From Algoriphagus marincola DSM 16067 (GTDB lineage: Bacteria; Bacteroidota; Bacteroidia; Cytophagales; Cyclobacteriaceae), in NCBI RefSeq assembly GCF_000429405.1, contig NZ_KE386897.1:380031-444030 (forward strand): a stretch of DNA of 64,000 nt, written 5' to 3'. This document shows, one piece after another, positions 1-8,396 of the stretch (position 1 is the first letter of the stretch; each line of letters opens with the position of its first letter). A program made the position numbers and the translations under genes. The notes beneath the pieces were generated by a model. That model worked only from the letters and a program-made list of their open reading frames with translations, did no database searches and was not told the DNA's origin.

Positions 1-911
1 TTACCATTCCATTCTCCACCATTGAGAAGCATTCTGGCAAAAATGGAGTAATCTTGCGCTGTAGAAAATAGCCCATGAGTACCTCCAAAAACCCTATTTC
101 CAGAAGTTTTGGTTTGATTTGGCATTTTGATAAGTACCCCTTCCTTGGAATACCCATGAAGGGACACCATGCGTTTTGCCTGTTCATCGTTAAGGTTGTA
201 GCCCGTATCCTTCATGCCCAAAGGATCGAAAAGTCTTTCCTTTAAGAATTGATCAAATGGCTTCCCTGAGAAAATTTCCACCATCCTAGCTGCTATGTCT
301 GGAGAAGCAGAATAATACCACTGCTCCCCCGGTTGCCCAATTAATGGAATACTGGCAAGTGCTTTTACCCGGGATTCAATAGTTGCATGTGGCTGAGCAT
401 AGAGTGCATCCCTTACATCAATTTCTTGTTGTGTAGATCCCAATCCGTGAGAAAAGCCAGCAGTGTGACTTAGAATTTGTGAAATCGTGATCTTTTGTTT
501 TGCTGGTACTGTTTCTCCATTTTTTCCATCCTCAGGATCTTTCAGAACTTGAAGGTTTTTGAATTCTGGAATATAATTTTCGACTGGGTCTGTCAAGAAA
601 AATTTCCCCTCCTCATATAACATCATCAAAGCCACGGTAGCAATAGGCTTGGTCATAGACTGAATGTAAAAAATTTGATCGCTTTGCATGGGTTTTTGAG
701 CTTCTATATCGCTCATTCCAAAAGCTTTTTCATAAGCTTTTTCTCCATCTTTATAAATCAGGACGACTGCACCGGGGATTTTCCCTGCATTAATTTCGGT
801 TTCTAAGAATTGATCATAGCGTTTGAGTCGTTCCTGTGATAATTGACTTTGCGCTAGTAGGGCGGAAGCGCTGATGGCTAAGAAAAGAACAAAAAGGGTT
901 AATTTTTTCAT
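1..911 (-). CDS. Secreted serine hydrolase, beta-lactamase class C/EstB-like (partial)
   Basis: The reading frame opens at 911 and runs off the left edge after 303 codons, so the C-terminus is missing. It starts with a signal peptide (MKKLTLFVLF, then a small-residue stretch ending ALLAQ), so the product is exported. The nucleophile motif SxxK is seen as S85-M-T-K88 (QSMTKP). The second motif is YYSAS around 199-203, where class C enzymes often have YxN; EstB-like esterases commonly have YSxS here, so an esterase or peptidase is more likely than a true beta-lactamase. The GGTHGLFSTAQDYSIF stretch near 277 is typical of the family. It lies on the same strand just downstream of the efflux operon but is separated from it by a repeat array that forms its leader. 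Substrate unknown. Confidence 0.88.
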   Translation of the reverse strand, partial: MKKLTLFVLFLAISASALLAQSQLSQERLKRYDQFLETEINAGKIPGAVVLIYKDGEKAYEKAFGMSDIEAQKPMQSDQIFYIQSMTKPIATVALMMLYEEGKFFLTDPVENYIPEFKNLQVLKDPEDGKNGETVPAKQKITISQILSHTAGFSHGLGSTQQEIDVRDALYAQPHATIESRVKALASIPLIGQPGEQWYYSASPDIAARMVEIFSGKPFDQFLKERLFDPLGMKDTGYNLNDEQAKRMVSLHGYSKEGVLIKMPNQTKTSGNRVFGGTHGLFSTAQDYSIFARMLLNGGEWNG

Positions 912-1107
912 GTGTTTATAATTTGATTTTTAATGGCCACATGGAATCTTCGCAAGCATTCCCCGATCCATCGGGGCATACCACTGTGTTTCGCTTTGGG
1001 TCATGCTCGATTTCATCTGTTTATAATTTGTTTTTTAGAGGTCAGATGGAATCTCGCATCTTGATAGTCATATCAAAGTGTAATGGCCACATCATGCTCG
1101 ATTTCAT
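912..1107 (-). repeat. Tandem leader repeat array, two units, upstream of the serine hydrolase
   Basis: Read on the minus strand, two units (1016-912 and 1107-1017) precede the gene start at 911. Each begins ATGAAATCGAGC, has a variable middle with its own small hairpin (for example CCCCGAT-GG-ATCGGGG in the unit nearest the gene), then a GCGAGATTCCAT-like block, then a 29-nt A-rich linker ending next to the following ATGAAA. The outer blocks can pair with each other, ATG against CAT. The same element occurs twice upstream of susC at 21840-22022. The units contain short open frames, MKSS followed by 17 or 24 more residues. This is a leader duplication or a structured RNA; function unknown. 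Confidence 0.75.
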
Positions 1108-1130
1108 AGTTAATTTAAAATTAGTGGTAT

Positions 1131-1820
1131 TTACGATTTGATAACTCGTCCATCCTCCATCTCAATAATTCGATGGGTTCCCGCTGCAAATTCCGGATCA
1201 TGGGTGACGATCAGCATGGTTTGGTTGAATTCTTCAGCCAGTTCTTTAAACTTATTAAAGACAATATCGGAGTTTTTCTTGTCCAAATTACCGGTAGGTT
1301 CATCGCCCATGATTAGCAAGGGGTCATTGATTAGCGCACGGGCAATGGCTACGCGTTGCTTTTGGCCTCCGGAAAGCTGATTGGCCTTTTTCAGCGCATG
1401 GTCTTCCATTTCGAATATTTTTAGCTTTTCCATCGCGCGATGCTCCAACTCTTCTCGGGAGTACTTACCTAGTTTTAAGCCTGGAATCATGACATTTTCC
1501 AAAGTTGAAAACTCATTCAGCAAATAATGAAACTGAAACACAAATCCGATTTTCTCATTTCGGATACGTGCCAAGTGGTCATGGTTTTTGTCGCTGATTA
1601 ATTCCTGATCCAGGTGCAGCTTGCCTTGATAATCCGTGTCCATGGTAGATAGGATGTAGAGCAGCGTAGATTTGCCACAGCCTGATTTGCCGACAACCGA
1701 CACGAATTCTCCCCGATTGATGGTGAAGGAGACCTGCTTGAGTACCTGATTCTTCACTGGGCTGTAAAAGTATTTGTCGATATTTTCGGCTTGTAGAACC
1801 GTCTTTTTAGTCTTGCTCAT
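1131..1820 (-). CDS. ABC transporter ATP-binding protein, MacB/LolD type
   Basis: This is the ATPase subunit of an inner-membrane export complex. At 229 residues it has the usual LolD/MacB-ATPase length. Walker A GKSGCGKST is at about 44-52, the signature LSGGQ at 149-153 and Walker B LLIMGDEP at 168-175, followed by the D-loop region GNLD and the switch histidine in IVTHDPEF. It overlaps the permease gene by 4 nt, so the two are translationally coupled, and the periplasmic adaptor lies upstream in the same run. Together they resemble a MacAB-like tripartite pump or a lipoprotein/peptide extrusion system with split ATPase and permease. The substrate cannot be read from the sequence. Confidence 0.93.
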   Translation of the reverse strand: MSKTKKTVLQAENIDKYFYSPVKNQVLKQVSFTINRGEFVSVVGKSGCGKSTLLYILSTMDTDYQGKLHLDQELISDKNHDHLARIRNEKIGFVFQFHYLLNEFSTLENVMIPGLKLGKYSREELEHRAMEKLKIFEMEDHALKKANQLSGGQKQRVAIARALINDPLLIMGDEPTGNLDKKNSDIVFNKFKELAEEFNQTMLIVTHDPEFAAGTHRIIEMEDGRVIKS

Positions 1821-3079
1821 TTTCCTCTGATGATATCTACAGGATCTACTCCACTGGCTTTTTTGGCCGGAAAATACCCGGCCAGATAGGTGGTGATAAT
1901 GCTAAATATTCCTCCGATAAGGTAATACTGCGGATTGTAGTCCACCGGGAAGGTTTTGATCGTCGGGAGAGCCTCTGTCTCAAAAGGAACCTGATCGATC
2001 CCCAGACAGGCCAAAAAACCAAAGAGCAATCCCAAAGTCCCGCCTACCAATCCAATAGTCAAGGCGATGGTGATGAAAATCCGGTTGACATCTGAACCGC
2101 TAAAACCAATAGCCTTCAAAATGGCGATCGTGTCCAGCTTTTCATAGATCATCATATTGAGAATATTGTAAATCCCAAAACCGGAAACGACCAAGAGGGT
2201 AATGCCAACTGCATAACTGATCAGGGAACGAATCTGTGTGCCTGTTTCAAATTGAGCATTCACCGTCTGAATATCGTCTGCATCGATTCCGTAAATGGAC
2301 TCTAGTTCCCGTGCCATGGAAGGGGCGAGATCTAAGTTTTTGAGTTTTACCTGGATATCGGTGATAAAGGAGGGAGGCTCACCCAGCATTTTTTGTACAG
2401 TGGCGATGGAGGCAAAGCTATTGGCATTGTCATAGTCTCCCAATCCGGATTGATAGTAGCCCACTACCTTCAATTGGATTCGATTGCCTTGGGAGGTGGT
2501 AACCTGAATCACATCACCGATATCAGCGAGCATGCGATCTGCCAGTCCTTTACCGAGTATAATGGTATTGTTTTGAACCAATTCCTCCAGATTTCCAGCC
2601 GTTACATAGTCTGAAAACGCAAAAAGTTGGGTTTCTTTTTCCACATCGATACCATTGACCAAGCCAGTGAGATCGATGGTGCCGACATTGAAAAAAACCT
2701 GCGAGGAAATCTTTCGGCTGACCCCCAAAACCCTTGAATCCTCCTCCAAATCCTGAATGATTTTACTGGCATTGTGAATGGCTAAGCGACTGGTAGAAGG
2801 CTTGATGGATCGGATCACATTCCAGCCATCGGCAAACTCTCCCTTCTGATCAATAGGTTGATTGGGGTTGGGTTTGATTTCATTGTAAAAGCGGATGTGC
2901 GGTGTACGATTGAGCACTAATCCATCGAGCATAGTATTCAATCCATTCATAAATCCCAGCAAGGCCACAAACATGGTGATGCTGAAAAGTACGCCAACTG
3001 CTGCAATAGCGGTCTGTTTGAATCTCGCCAGCATCAAAGCGGTGGAAATTTCAAAAATCAGTGACCACTTCATCTTCAT
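1817..3079 (-). CDS. ABC transporter permease, FtsX/MacB fold
   Basis: A 420-residue permease with the FtsX/MacB topology: one membrane segment near residues 20-48, a large periplasmic domain (about 50-280), and three C-terminal membrane segments (about 285-312, 335-362 and 388-408). The C-terminus ends with the conserved type VDPVDIIRGK. It partners the ATPase encoded next (4-nt overlap) and the membrane-fusion lipoprotein upstream (4-nt overlap). Unlike E. coli MacB it carries no ATPase domain. Such pumps move substrates from the periplasmic side outward by mechanotransmission rather than through a transmembrane channel; that mechanism is family knowledge, not visible here. Confidence 0.92.
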   Translation of the reverse strand: MKMKWSLIFEISTALMLARFKQTAIAAVGVLFSITMFVALLGFMNGLNTMLDGLVLNRTPHIRFYNEIKPNPNQPIDQKGEFADGWNVIRSIKPSTSRLAIHNASKIIQDLEEDSRVLGVSRKISSQVFFNVGTIDLTGLVNGIDVEKETQLFAFSDYVTAGNLEELVQNNTIILGKGLADRMLADIGDVIQVTTSQGNRIQLKVVGYYQSGLGDYDNANSFASIATVQKMLGEPPSFITDIQVKLKNLDLAPSMARELESIYGIDADDIQTVNAQFETGTQIRSLISYAVGITLLVVSGFGIYNILNMMIYEKLDTIAILKAIGFSGSDVNRIFITIALTIGLVGGTLGLLFGFLACLGIDQVPFETEALPTIKTFPVDYNPQYYLIGGIFSIITTYLAGYFPAKKASGVDPVDIIRGK

Positions 3080-4158
3080 GGCTTGATGATTTCGGTGGTT
3101 TCGGTAATTCCTTCCAGAATTTGGGCATACTGGAAGTTTCGGATCCCCACTTTAACAGCGACCGTATCTCCATCAGAGAGAATCACCTCTGAATCGCCAA
3201 TCAGGTAACTTCTAGGAATAACTAGCGCATTTTCAACAGCAGAAGTCAGAATATTTGCTTCTAGACTCAGATTAGGGTATAAGGAAGCTGGGGTATTGGT
3301 GAATGTAGCCTCTACCTGAAAACTCTTGGATTTGGTGTCCATCAAGGGATAGATTTTCGTCACCTTTCCTTCAAAAACTTCGCCTGCGTAGCTATCCATA
3401 CTCACCACTACTTCCTGATCGAGCTTTACCTTGGCAATGTCATATTCATCCACTTGTAACTCCATGATAAATTTTTCAGCATCACCAATGACTGCCACTA
3501 CTGTTTGCGGTCCCACCATTTCCCCTTTTTCCTTGGGAAGAGAATAGACTCGACCATTAATTTGGCTTTTCAGCACGAAGTCACTTTCTAAGGCCCGGCT
3601 GATGGCAGCAGACTTGGCGGCACTTCGGGAGTTAAACTGAATCTCACGCTCCACATCCTGATATCGAAGCAGTGCCGACTGATAGTTGTTTTTGGAGTTT
3701 TCGTAGGCCAGTTTCCGTTGCTCCAATTCTACGATGGTTCCGATATTTTGCTTCCAGAGATTTTGCTGACGGGCGTAGAGTAGGGAGTCATTTTGCAACC
3801 TACTTTTGGCAAAATCAATGGCCAACTGTAGATCGCGGAGCTTACTTTGATTCTGTTGGTAATCAGCAAATGCCTGAGCCAATTCGGCATTTTCTCTGCT
3901 TAATCGCTCCCGTTCATTATACACCGCCAGAATAGGTGTCCCAACTTCTACCAAGTCACCTTCCTTGACAAAAATTTCTTGAATAGGCCCTGTTCCGTTG
4001 GCAAAAGCTTCATATTGATTTAAGGCTTTGATATTGCCTGAAGCATAGACAGATTCGGTAATGTCGCTAATGAAAGGGGTAGTGGTTTCTTCCTCGGACG
4101 GCATACAGGAGAAAAGACCCCAAAATGCCAGGATGCTTAGAAGTTTCGAACGGCTCAT
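3076..4158 (-). CDS. Periplasmic adaptor lipoprotein, HlyD/MacA-like
   Basis: An efflux adaptor subunit. I take the ATG at 4158 (MSRSKLLSILAFWGLFSC) instead of the upstream ATG at 4185, because this start puts a clean lipoprotein signal with lipobox LFSC at the N-terminus; the mature Cys would be residue 18. A barrel-sandwich/lipoyl half (GTGPIQEIFVKEGDLVEVGTPI) is followed by a coiled-coil hairpin rich in Q, L, K and E (about residues 75-180), the second lipoyl half (INGRVYSLPKEKGEMV) and a beta-barrel segment. It is the first gene of the operon with the permease and ATPase. No outer-membrane TolC-like gene is adjacent, so the outer-membrane partner must be encoded elsewhere. Confidence 0.9.
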   Translation of the reverse strand: MSRSKLLSILAFWGLFSCMPSEEETTTPFISDITESVYASGNIKALNQYEAFANGTGPIQEIFVKEGDLVEVGTPILAVYNERERLSRENAELAQAFADYQQNQSKLRDLQLAIDFAKSRLQNDSLLYARQQNLWKQNIGTIVELEQRKLAYENSKNNYQSALLRYQDVEREIQFNSRSAAKSAAISRALESDFVLKSQINGRVYSLPKEKGEMVGPQTVVAVIGDAEKFIMELQVDEYDIAKVKLDQEVVVSMDSYAGEVFEGKVTKIYPLMDTKSKSFQVEATFTNTPASLYPNLSLEANILTSAVENALVIPRSYLIGDSEVILSDGDTVAVKVGIRNFQYAQILEGITETTEIIKP

Positions 4159-4278
4159 GTTTGTTTTGAAAAGAATATCTACCAAAAGAAACCTGTTTTT
4201 AGCAGGATTTTCATGATAATTGTCAACTTACTCACAAATTCAAATCAAACAAAGGATTCTAATCACGGTTCTTCAAGG

Positions 4279-5178
4279 ATGGAAAAATATTCTCCGCTTT
4301 TCTTGGCAGTTTTTCTTTTCGCTATTCAGTCATGCGCTTTCAAAGGTGTGGTTCGGGAAAAGAATATTCCCTACATCGAAGCTGATAATTCCTATGACCT
4401 ACCTGCCAAAGAGTTGAATGTCTTTTCACCCAGAAAAGCCTCGAATCTTCCTGTTTTGATATTTATCCATGGGGGAAGTTGGAATAAGGGGCGGAAGGAG
4501 ATTTATGATTTTATGGGAAATCGACTGGCTCGAAGAGATGTGGTGACGGTAATTATTGATTATCCTTTGGCGCCTGATTATCAGGTAGACGATATGGAAA
4601 AAGCGACAGTTTTAGCAGTAGAATGGGTAGAAAAGAATATTTCCGACTTTGGTGGAGATCCTGATCAAATCTTTGTTTCGGGCCATTCGGCAGGTGGTCA
4701 TTTGGCGGCTCTAGCAGCCATCAAAAAGGAGCCTTGGGAAGAACTCGGCAGATCCAATCCTATCAAAGGTGCCATCCTGAATGATCCGGCGGGTTTGGAT
4801 TGGTATTGGTTTCTAGAGCAGATGCGGGACAGACCCAATGGCACAGATAATTATGACGCTTTTACAGACAATCCGGAAGTTTGGAAAGCTTACTCTCCAG
4901 TTTATTTTTTGGATGAAAATGAAGTGCCGCTATTATTGATGGAGGGAGAAAAGACCTACCCGGGTATTCGATTGACAGTGGAGCGATTTCGGGAGGCAGC
5001 TGAGGAAAAAGGAGTGGACTTGACCTATTCTTTTTATCCTAAAACCAAGCATATTCCCATGGTCACGCAATACTTCTGGACATGGAGCAAAGGCTACGAT
5101 GATGTTTTAGGTTTTATTCAATCTCAGTCTGAGGAAAGCATGCGTACGAGTTCCTCAGGAGAGACCACGGGTAAATAA
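4279..5178 (+). CDS. Alpha/beta hydrolase, lipoprotein esterase (BD-FAE/carboxylesterase-like)
   Basis: The ATG at 4279 is preferred to the one at 4213 because it begins MEKYSPLFLAVFLFAIQSC, a lipoprotein signal with mature Cys at residue 19. The protein is then about 299 residues. The oxyanion motif HGGSW and the nucleophile elbow GHSAGG place it in the hormone-sensitive-lipase/BD-FAE type alpha/beta hydrolases; the likely acid and histidine are in the C-terminal third (TKHIP). It is probably an esterase anchored in the cell envelope. It is transcribed away from the efflux operon. Its last 55 bp overlap the 3' end of the convergent PIN gene, so the two transcripts are antisense to one another at their ends. 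Confidence 0.88.
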   Translation: MEKYSPLFLAVFLFAIQSCAFKGVVREKNIPYIEADNSYDLPAKELNVFSPRKASNLPVLIFIHGGSWNKGRKEIYDFMGNRLARRDVVTVIIDYPLAPDYQVDDMEKATVLAVEWVEKNISDFGGDPDQIFVSGHSAGGHLAALAAIKKEPWEELGRSNPIKGAILNDPAGLDWYWFLEQMRDRPNGTDNYDAFTDNPEVWKAYSPVYFLDENEVPLLLMEGEKTYPGIRLTVERFREAAEEKGVDLTYSFYPKTKHIPMVTQYFWTWSKGYDDVLGFIQSQSEESMRTSSSGETTGK

Positions 5179-5546
5179 GTATTGGAGAGCTTGAGAAAAT
5201 CCCGGTCGGAAGTAACGATGGCTTCTATCTGATTTGAAAAAGCAATTTGGTAAAAAATAGTGTCCTCAATATCTTTTGAATTCATGCGAAGAGCATTTAA
5301 GACATCATTGCCATCACCTTCTACAAATTGAAAAAGAGGGACTATTACTTTTAATATTTCCTTAGTTTTTTCATAGTCTAGGTATTTTAAAAGGAAATAA
5401 GAGGCAGTTTGAATAAGACCTGTTGTGATAAATCCGGTAATTTTTCCTGTCTCTAAGCTTCTCGTAATTTTCCCAAAAACTTCAGGTTTATCTGTCCTCT
5501 TAATTGCAATATCAAGTACTACATTTACATCAAAGAAGATCTTCAT
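5124..5546 (-). CDS. PIN-domain toxin, VapC-like ribonuclease
   Basis: A 140-residue PIN-domain protein, starting MKIFFDVNVVLD at 5546; the longer frame back to 5639 lies inside the antitoxin gene and is rejected. The acidic residues expected of a PIN nuclease are visible: D6 in FFDVNVVLD, the acidic cluster in SKDIEDTIFYQIA, and the D residues of VTSDRDFL. It is likely a Mg2+-dependent RNase toxin. It overlaps the upstream antitoxin gene by 17 bp, the usual tight coupling for type II toxin-antitoxin pairs. The RNA target (tRNA, rRNA or mRNA) cannot be read from the sequence. The 3' end overlaps the convergent esterase gene. Confidence 0.85.
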   Translation of the reverse strand: MKIFFDVNVVLDIAIKRTDKPEVFGKITRSLETGKITGFITTGLIQTASYFLLKYLDYEKTKEILKVIVPLFQFVEGDGNDVLNALRMNSKDIEDTIFYQIAFSNQIEAIVTSDRDFLKLSNTYLPVVSPEELVRMLSSD

Positions 5547-5796
5547 AGCCCCATTTTTTAGCTTTAGCTTTGTAGTACTCTTCTTTGTAGTCGAAATCCT
5601 CGGGAAAATCAAATTTTGGCAGTGACTGCATGTACTCAACTAGGGACATTCCTTCGGGAAGTCCTGTTTTCCGGCTAACTAGCTTTTCAAAATGCTCTTC
5701 TACCAAACTTGAAATACTGGTTTCTTCTTTGGCTGCATACTGTTTGATTTTCTCAAGCAGCTTTTCGTCAATGGTAATATTTAGGCGCTTCTTCAT
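5530..5796 (-). CDS. Ribbon-helix-helix antitoxin (DUF6364-like)
   Basis: An 88-residue protein with an N-terminal ribbon-helix-helix: the strand RLNITIDEKLLEKIK followed by helices through SISSLVEEHFEKLV. The C-terminal half is charged and aromatic (PKFDFPEDFDYKEEYYKAKAK), as expected for the toxin-wrapping tail of a VapB-like antitoxin. It should neutralise the PIN toxin encoded next and bind DNA upstream of the operon. An 8-bp inverted repeat lies 3 bp upstream of its start codon and is the obvious operator. Assignment to DUF6364 is from memory of similar proteins and is less certain than the antitoxin role. Confidence 0.85.
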   Translation of the reverse strand: MKKRLNITIDEKLLEKIKQYAAKEETSISSLVEEHFEKLVSRKTGLPEGMSLVEYMQSLPKFDFPEDFDYKEEYYKAKAKKWGYEDLL

Positions 5797-5799
5797 TTA

Positions 5800-5827
5800 A
5801 TGCGTATTTATTTATAATTATACGCAT
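5800..5827 (-). promoter_or_regulatory. Palindromic operator of the PIN/RHH toxin-antitoxin operon
   Basis: The arms ATGCGTAT (5800-5807) and ATACGCAT (5820-5827) form a perfect 8-bp inverted repeat around a 12-nt A+T-only spacer. The left arm lies 3 bp upstream of the antitoxin start at 5796. Autoregulation through such sites is the rule for RHH antitoxins; binding here is inferred. Confidence 0.65.
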
Positions 5828-5872
5828 AATTTAGATTTTCTACAAAAAGTTCATTTTCAGTTAGTTGTCATC

Positions 5873-8392
5873 CTAACTCGGGTCCACATCCACTATCCAG
5901 CGAACGGACCGGAACTCTGGTCGGGATTGAAGCTCTTCTGTGATCTCTGCAAGTTTTTCCTTAAAGGTGGTTTGGGTAGCACCAGATCGATCAAGTTTGA
6001 TTAAGCTTTCGAATTGGTACTGGTTTTTGACTCTTCCAATAATGGCCTTTTCAGGCCCCAAGACAATCTTTTTGACAGCAATTTGGGCCATTTCCCGATG
6101 AAGGGCGATGGCAGCTTTTTCCGCAGTTTTGAAGTCTGCATGTCGGGTCGTGATTTTCACCAGTTTGACATAGGGAGGGTAGAAAAACTTCCGCCTCTCC
6201 ACCATTTCCTGTTGGAAAAATGAGCCATAATCCCCTGCAATCACTTTTGCGAAAATATCCTGATCCGGGTTGCGGGTTTGGATGATGACTTTTCCCTTTT
6301 CGGCTCTTCGACCGGCTCGTCCAGCGACTTGGGTGATCTGCTGAAAGGCCCGTTCTCCTGCTCTGAAATCCGGAAAATTCAAGATTCGATCTCCATCCCA
6401 AATTCCCACCACCGTCACTCTTCCAAAGTCCAGGCCTTTGGTAATCATCTGTGTGCCTACCAAAATATCGATCTGTCCCGATCCAAATTCATCTAAAATT
6501 CGCTGGTAGCCATATTTATTCCGGGTCGTATCCAAATCCATACGGCCTAATCGAGCTTCAGGAAAAAGTAAGGTCAGCGATTCCTCAATCCGCTCGGTTC
6601 CCATTCCCTTGGTAGAAAGTTGTGTGCTGCCACAAGCAGGGCAGGAGGTAGGAACTTTCTCCTTGTAGCCACAATAATGGCAGCGCAGCTCTTCGGTAAA
6701 TTGATGGTAGGTCAGACTGACGTCGCACTGTACACATTCCGCAGTCCAGCCGCAATCTTCGCATTGCACATAGGGAGAATATCCTCTTCGGTTCTGGAAA
6801 ATCAATATCTGCTCATTTTTGTCCAGTGCTTCCTGAATCTTCTCCCTCAAAAGTCTTGTGGAATCGAGTTTCAAAAGATTTTTCCTTCGATCAGCTCCTA
6901 AGTCTGCCAAAAAATAATCGGGGAGTTCGGCTTCACCAAAACGATACTTCAGTTCGACGTATCCATATTTCCCTTGCGAGGCATTGTAAAAAGATTCAAA
7001 GGAAGGAGTAGCCGAACCCAATAAGGTCTTAGCCTGATGAAAGTAGGAAAGCATAATGGCCGCATCCCGAGCCTGAAAGCGGGGAGCCGGGTCAAATTGC
7101 TTATAACTAGCCTCATGCTCCTCATCCACGATGATCATCCCTAAAGAGTCAAAAGGTAGAAAGATGGAGGATCGGACACCTACCACAAAGGAAAAACGTC
7201 CGCTCAAAACCCCATTCCACACTTCGACCCGCTCATTGTCGGAATACTTGGAATGATAGACTCCCATTTTGGAACCAAAAACTTCCTGTAACCTGCTGAC
7301 AATCTGTGTGGTTAAAGCAATTTCTGGAAGTAAAAGTAGAACTTGTGAACCGCTCTCAAGGACTTCCTGAATGAGTTGGATGTAGATTTCTGTTTTTCCG
7401 CTTCCGGTAATCCCATGCAGAAGTACCGTCTGTTTCTCTTCAAAATGACTCTTGATTTGACTTACAGCCTCCTGCTGAGAAGGAGATAATTGGGCTGGAA
7501 CCCGCTCCGGTTCTACCTCTTGGAGGCGGTTGACGGTGACTTTGAAGCTTTCAAATATTCCATTTTTGATCAGGGTCTTAAGCGAACTTTCCGAATCTCC
7601 TTCTTCCAAGATCGTGGCCTTGTCCAGTCCCGTTTCATTGAGTTCAGGTTTTTGGAAAACCGGTACATCCCGCAGGTATTTTAAAAGGATGGATTCCTGC
7701 TTTTCCTTTCCGGAAAGCTGCTCAAAGATTACCTCCAAAGCCTTCTTGTCCTGAGCCAAATCCTCTCGAAGACGAATGCGGGTTTCGATTTTCGGTGTGT
7801 ATTTTTCCTGAACTTTTTCAAAAATCAGAATAGCTTCTTTGGCCACCAAGCTTTTCAAAATCGGTGTGACCGTTTTGATTCCAAGGATTTTCTCGCAATC
7901 CTCATAAGTTAGCTCCTTCTGATTTTCGAGGGCATCGAGGATTTTCTCCTCCCGCTCATCAAGGGGATAGGCAGCGTTTTCCCGGTCAAAATCCGGATTG
8001 GATTGAATCTTTGATTCACTGGAAAGTCGAAGCCCCGAAGGGAGCGCTGCATGCATTACTTCCCCGATATGGCAGCAATAGTAATCGGCCATCCAAGCCC
8101 AAAATCGGATCTGAAGGGGATTGACAGAGGGGCGCTCATCCAGGACTTCCAAAATAGGCTTGGCCTCGTAGGCTTGAGGAGCTTTATTGTGAACCTTTCC
8201 GATGATTCCGGTTAGAATCTTTTTTCTTCCAAACTGGACGATTACCCGTGCACCGATTTGGATCTCCGAGGAGAGATTTCGGGGTATTTTGTAGGTAAAC
8301 ATCCTGGGAATGGGTACCGGCAAAATGATGTCCGCAAAGGAAAAACCCGATTCATTTTGGGTGATCTCATTTTCTCCAAAAAGGCTCAGCAC
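5873..8392 (-). CDS. priA: Primosomal protein N' (replication restart helicase PriA)
   Basis: An 839-residue superfamily 2 helicase that reloads the replisome at stalled or repaired forks. The N-terminal 3' DNA-binding domain starts with FSFADIILPVPIPRMFTYKIP. The helicase core has Walker A GITGSGKTE, the DEEH box and motif III GSATPSFESF. The Zn-binding region between helicase lobes has the expected cysteine pairs (CEDCGWTAECVQC, then CHYCGYK and CPACGS). The QITQVAGRAGR motif VI follows. It is slightly longer than E. coli PriA (732 residues), which is common in Bacteroidota. It is co-transcribed behind the DUF255 gene with a gap of 4 bp; that neighbour has no known link to replication. Confidence 0.97.
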   Translation of the reverse strand: MLSLFGENEITQNESGFSFADIILPVPIPRMFTYKIPRNLSSEIQIGARVIVQFGRKKILTGIIGKVHNKAPQAYEAKPILEVLDERPSVNPLQIRFWAWMADYYCCHIGEVMHAALPSGLRLSSESKIQSNPDFDRENAAYPLDEREEKILDALENQKELTYEDCEKILGIKTVTPILKSLVAKEAILIFEKVQEKYTPKIETRIRLREDLAQDKKALEVIFEQLSGKEKQESILLKYLRDVPVFQKPELNETGLDKATILEEGDSESSLKTLIKNGIFESFKVTVNRLQEVEPERVPAQLSPSQQEAVSQIKSHFEEKQTVLLHGITGSGKTEIYIQLIQEVLESGSQVLLLLPEIALTTQIVSRLQEVFGSKMGVYHSKYSDNERVEVWNGVLSGRFSFVVGVRSSIFLPFDSLGMIIVDEEHEASYKQFDPAPRFQARDAAIMLSYFHQAKTLLGSATPSFESFYNASQGKYGYVELKYRFGEAELPDYFLADLGADRRKNLLKLDSTRLLREKIQEALDKNEQILIFQNRRGYSPYVQCEDCGWTAECVQCDVSLTYHQFTEELRCHYCGYKEKVPTSCPACGSTQLSTKGMGTERIEESLTLLFPEARLGRMDLDTTRNKYGYQRILDEFGSGQIDILVGTQMITKGLDFGRVTVVGIWDGDRILNFPDFRAGERAFQQITQVAGRAGRRAEKGKVIIQTRNPDQDIFAKVIAGDYGSFFQQEMVERRKFFYPPYVKLVKITTRHADFKTAEKAAIALHREMAQIAVKKIVLGPEKAIIGRVKNQYQFESLIKLDRSGATQTTFKEKLAEITEELQSRPEFRSVRWIVDVDPS

Positions 8393-8396
8393 TAGG

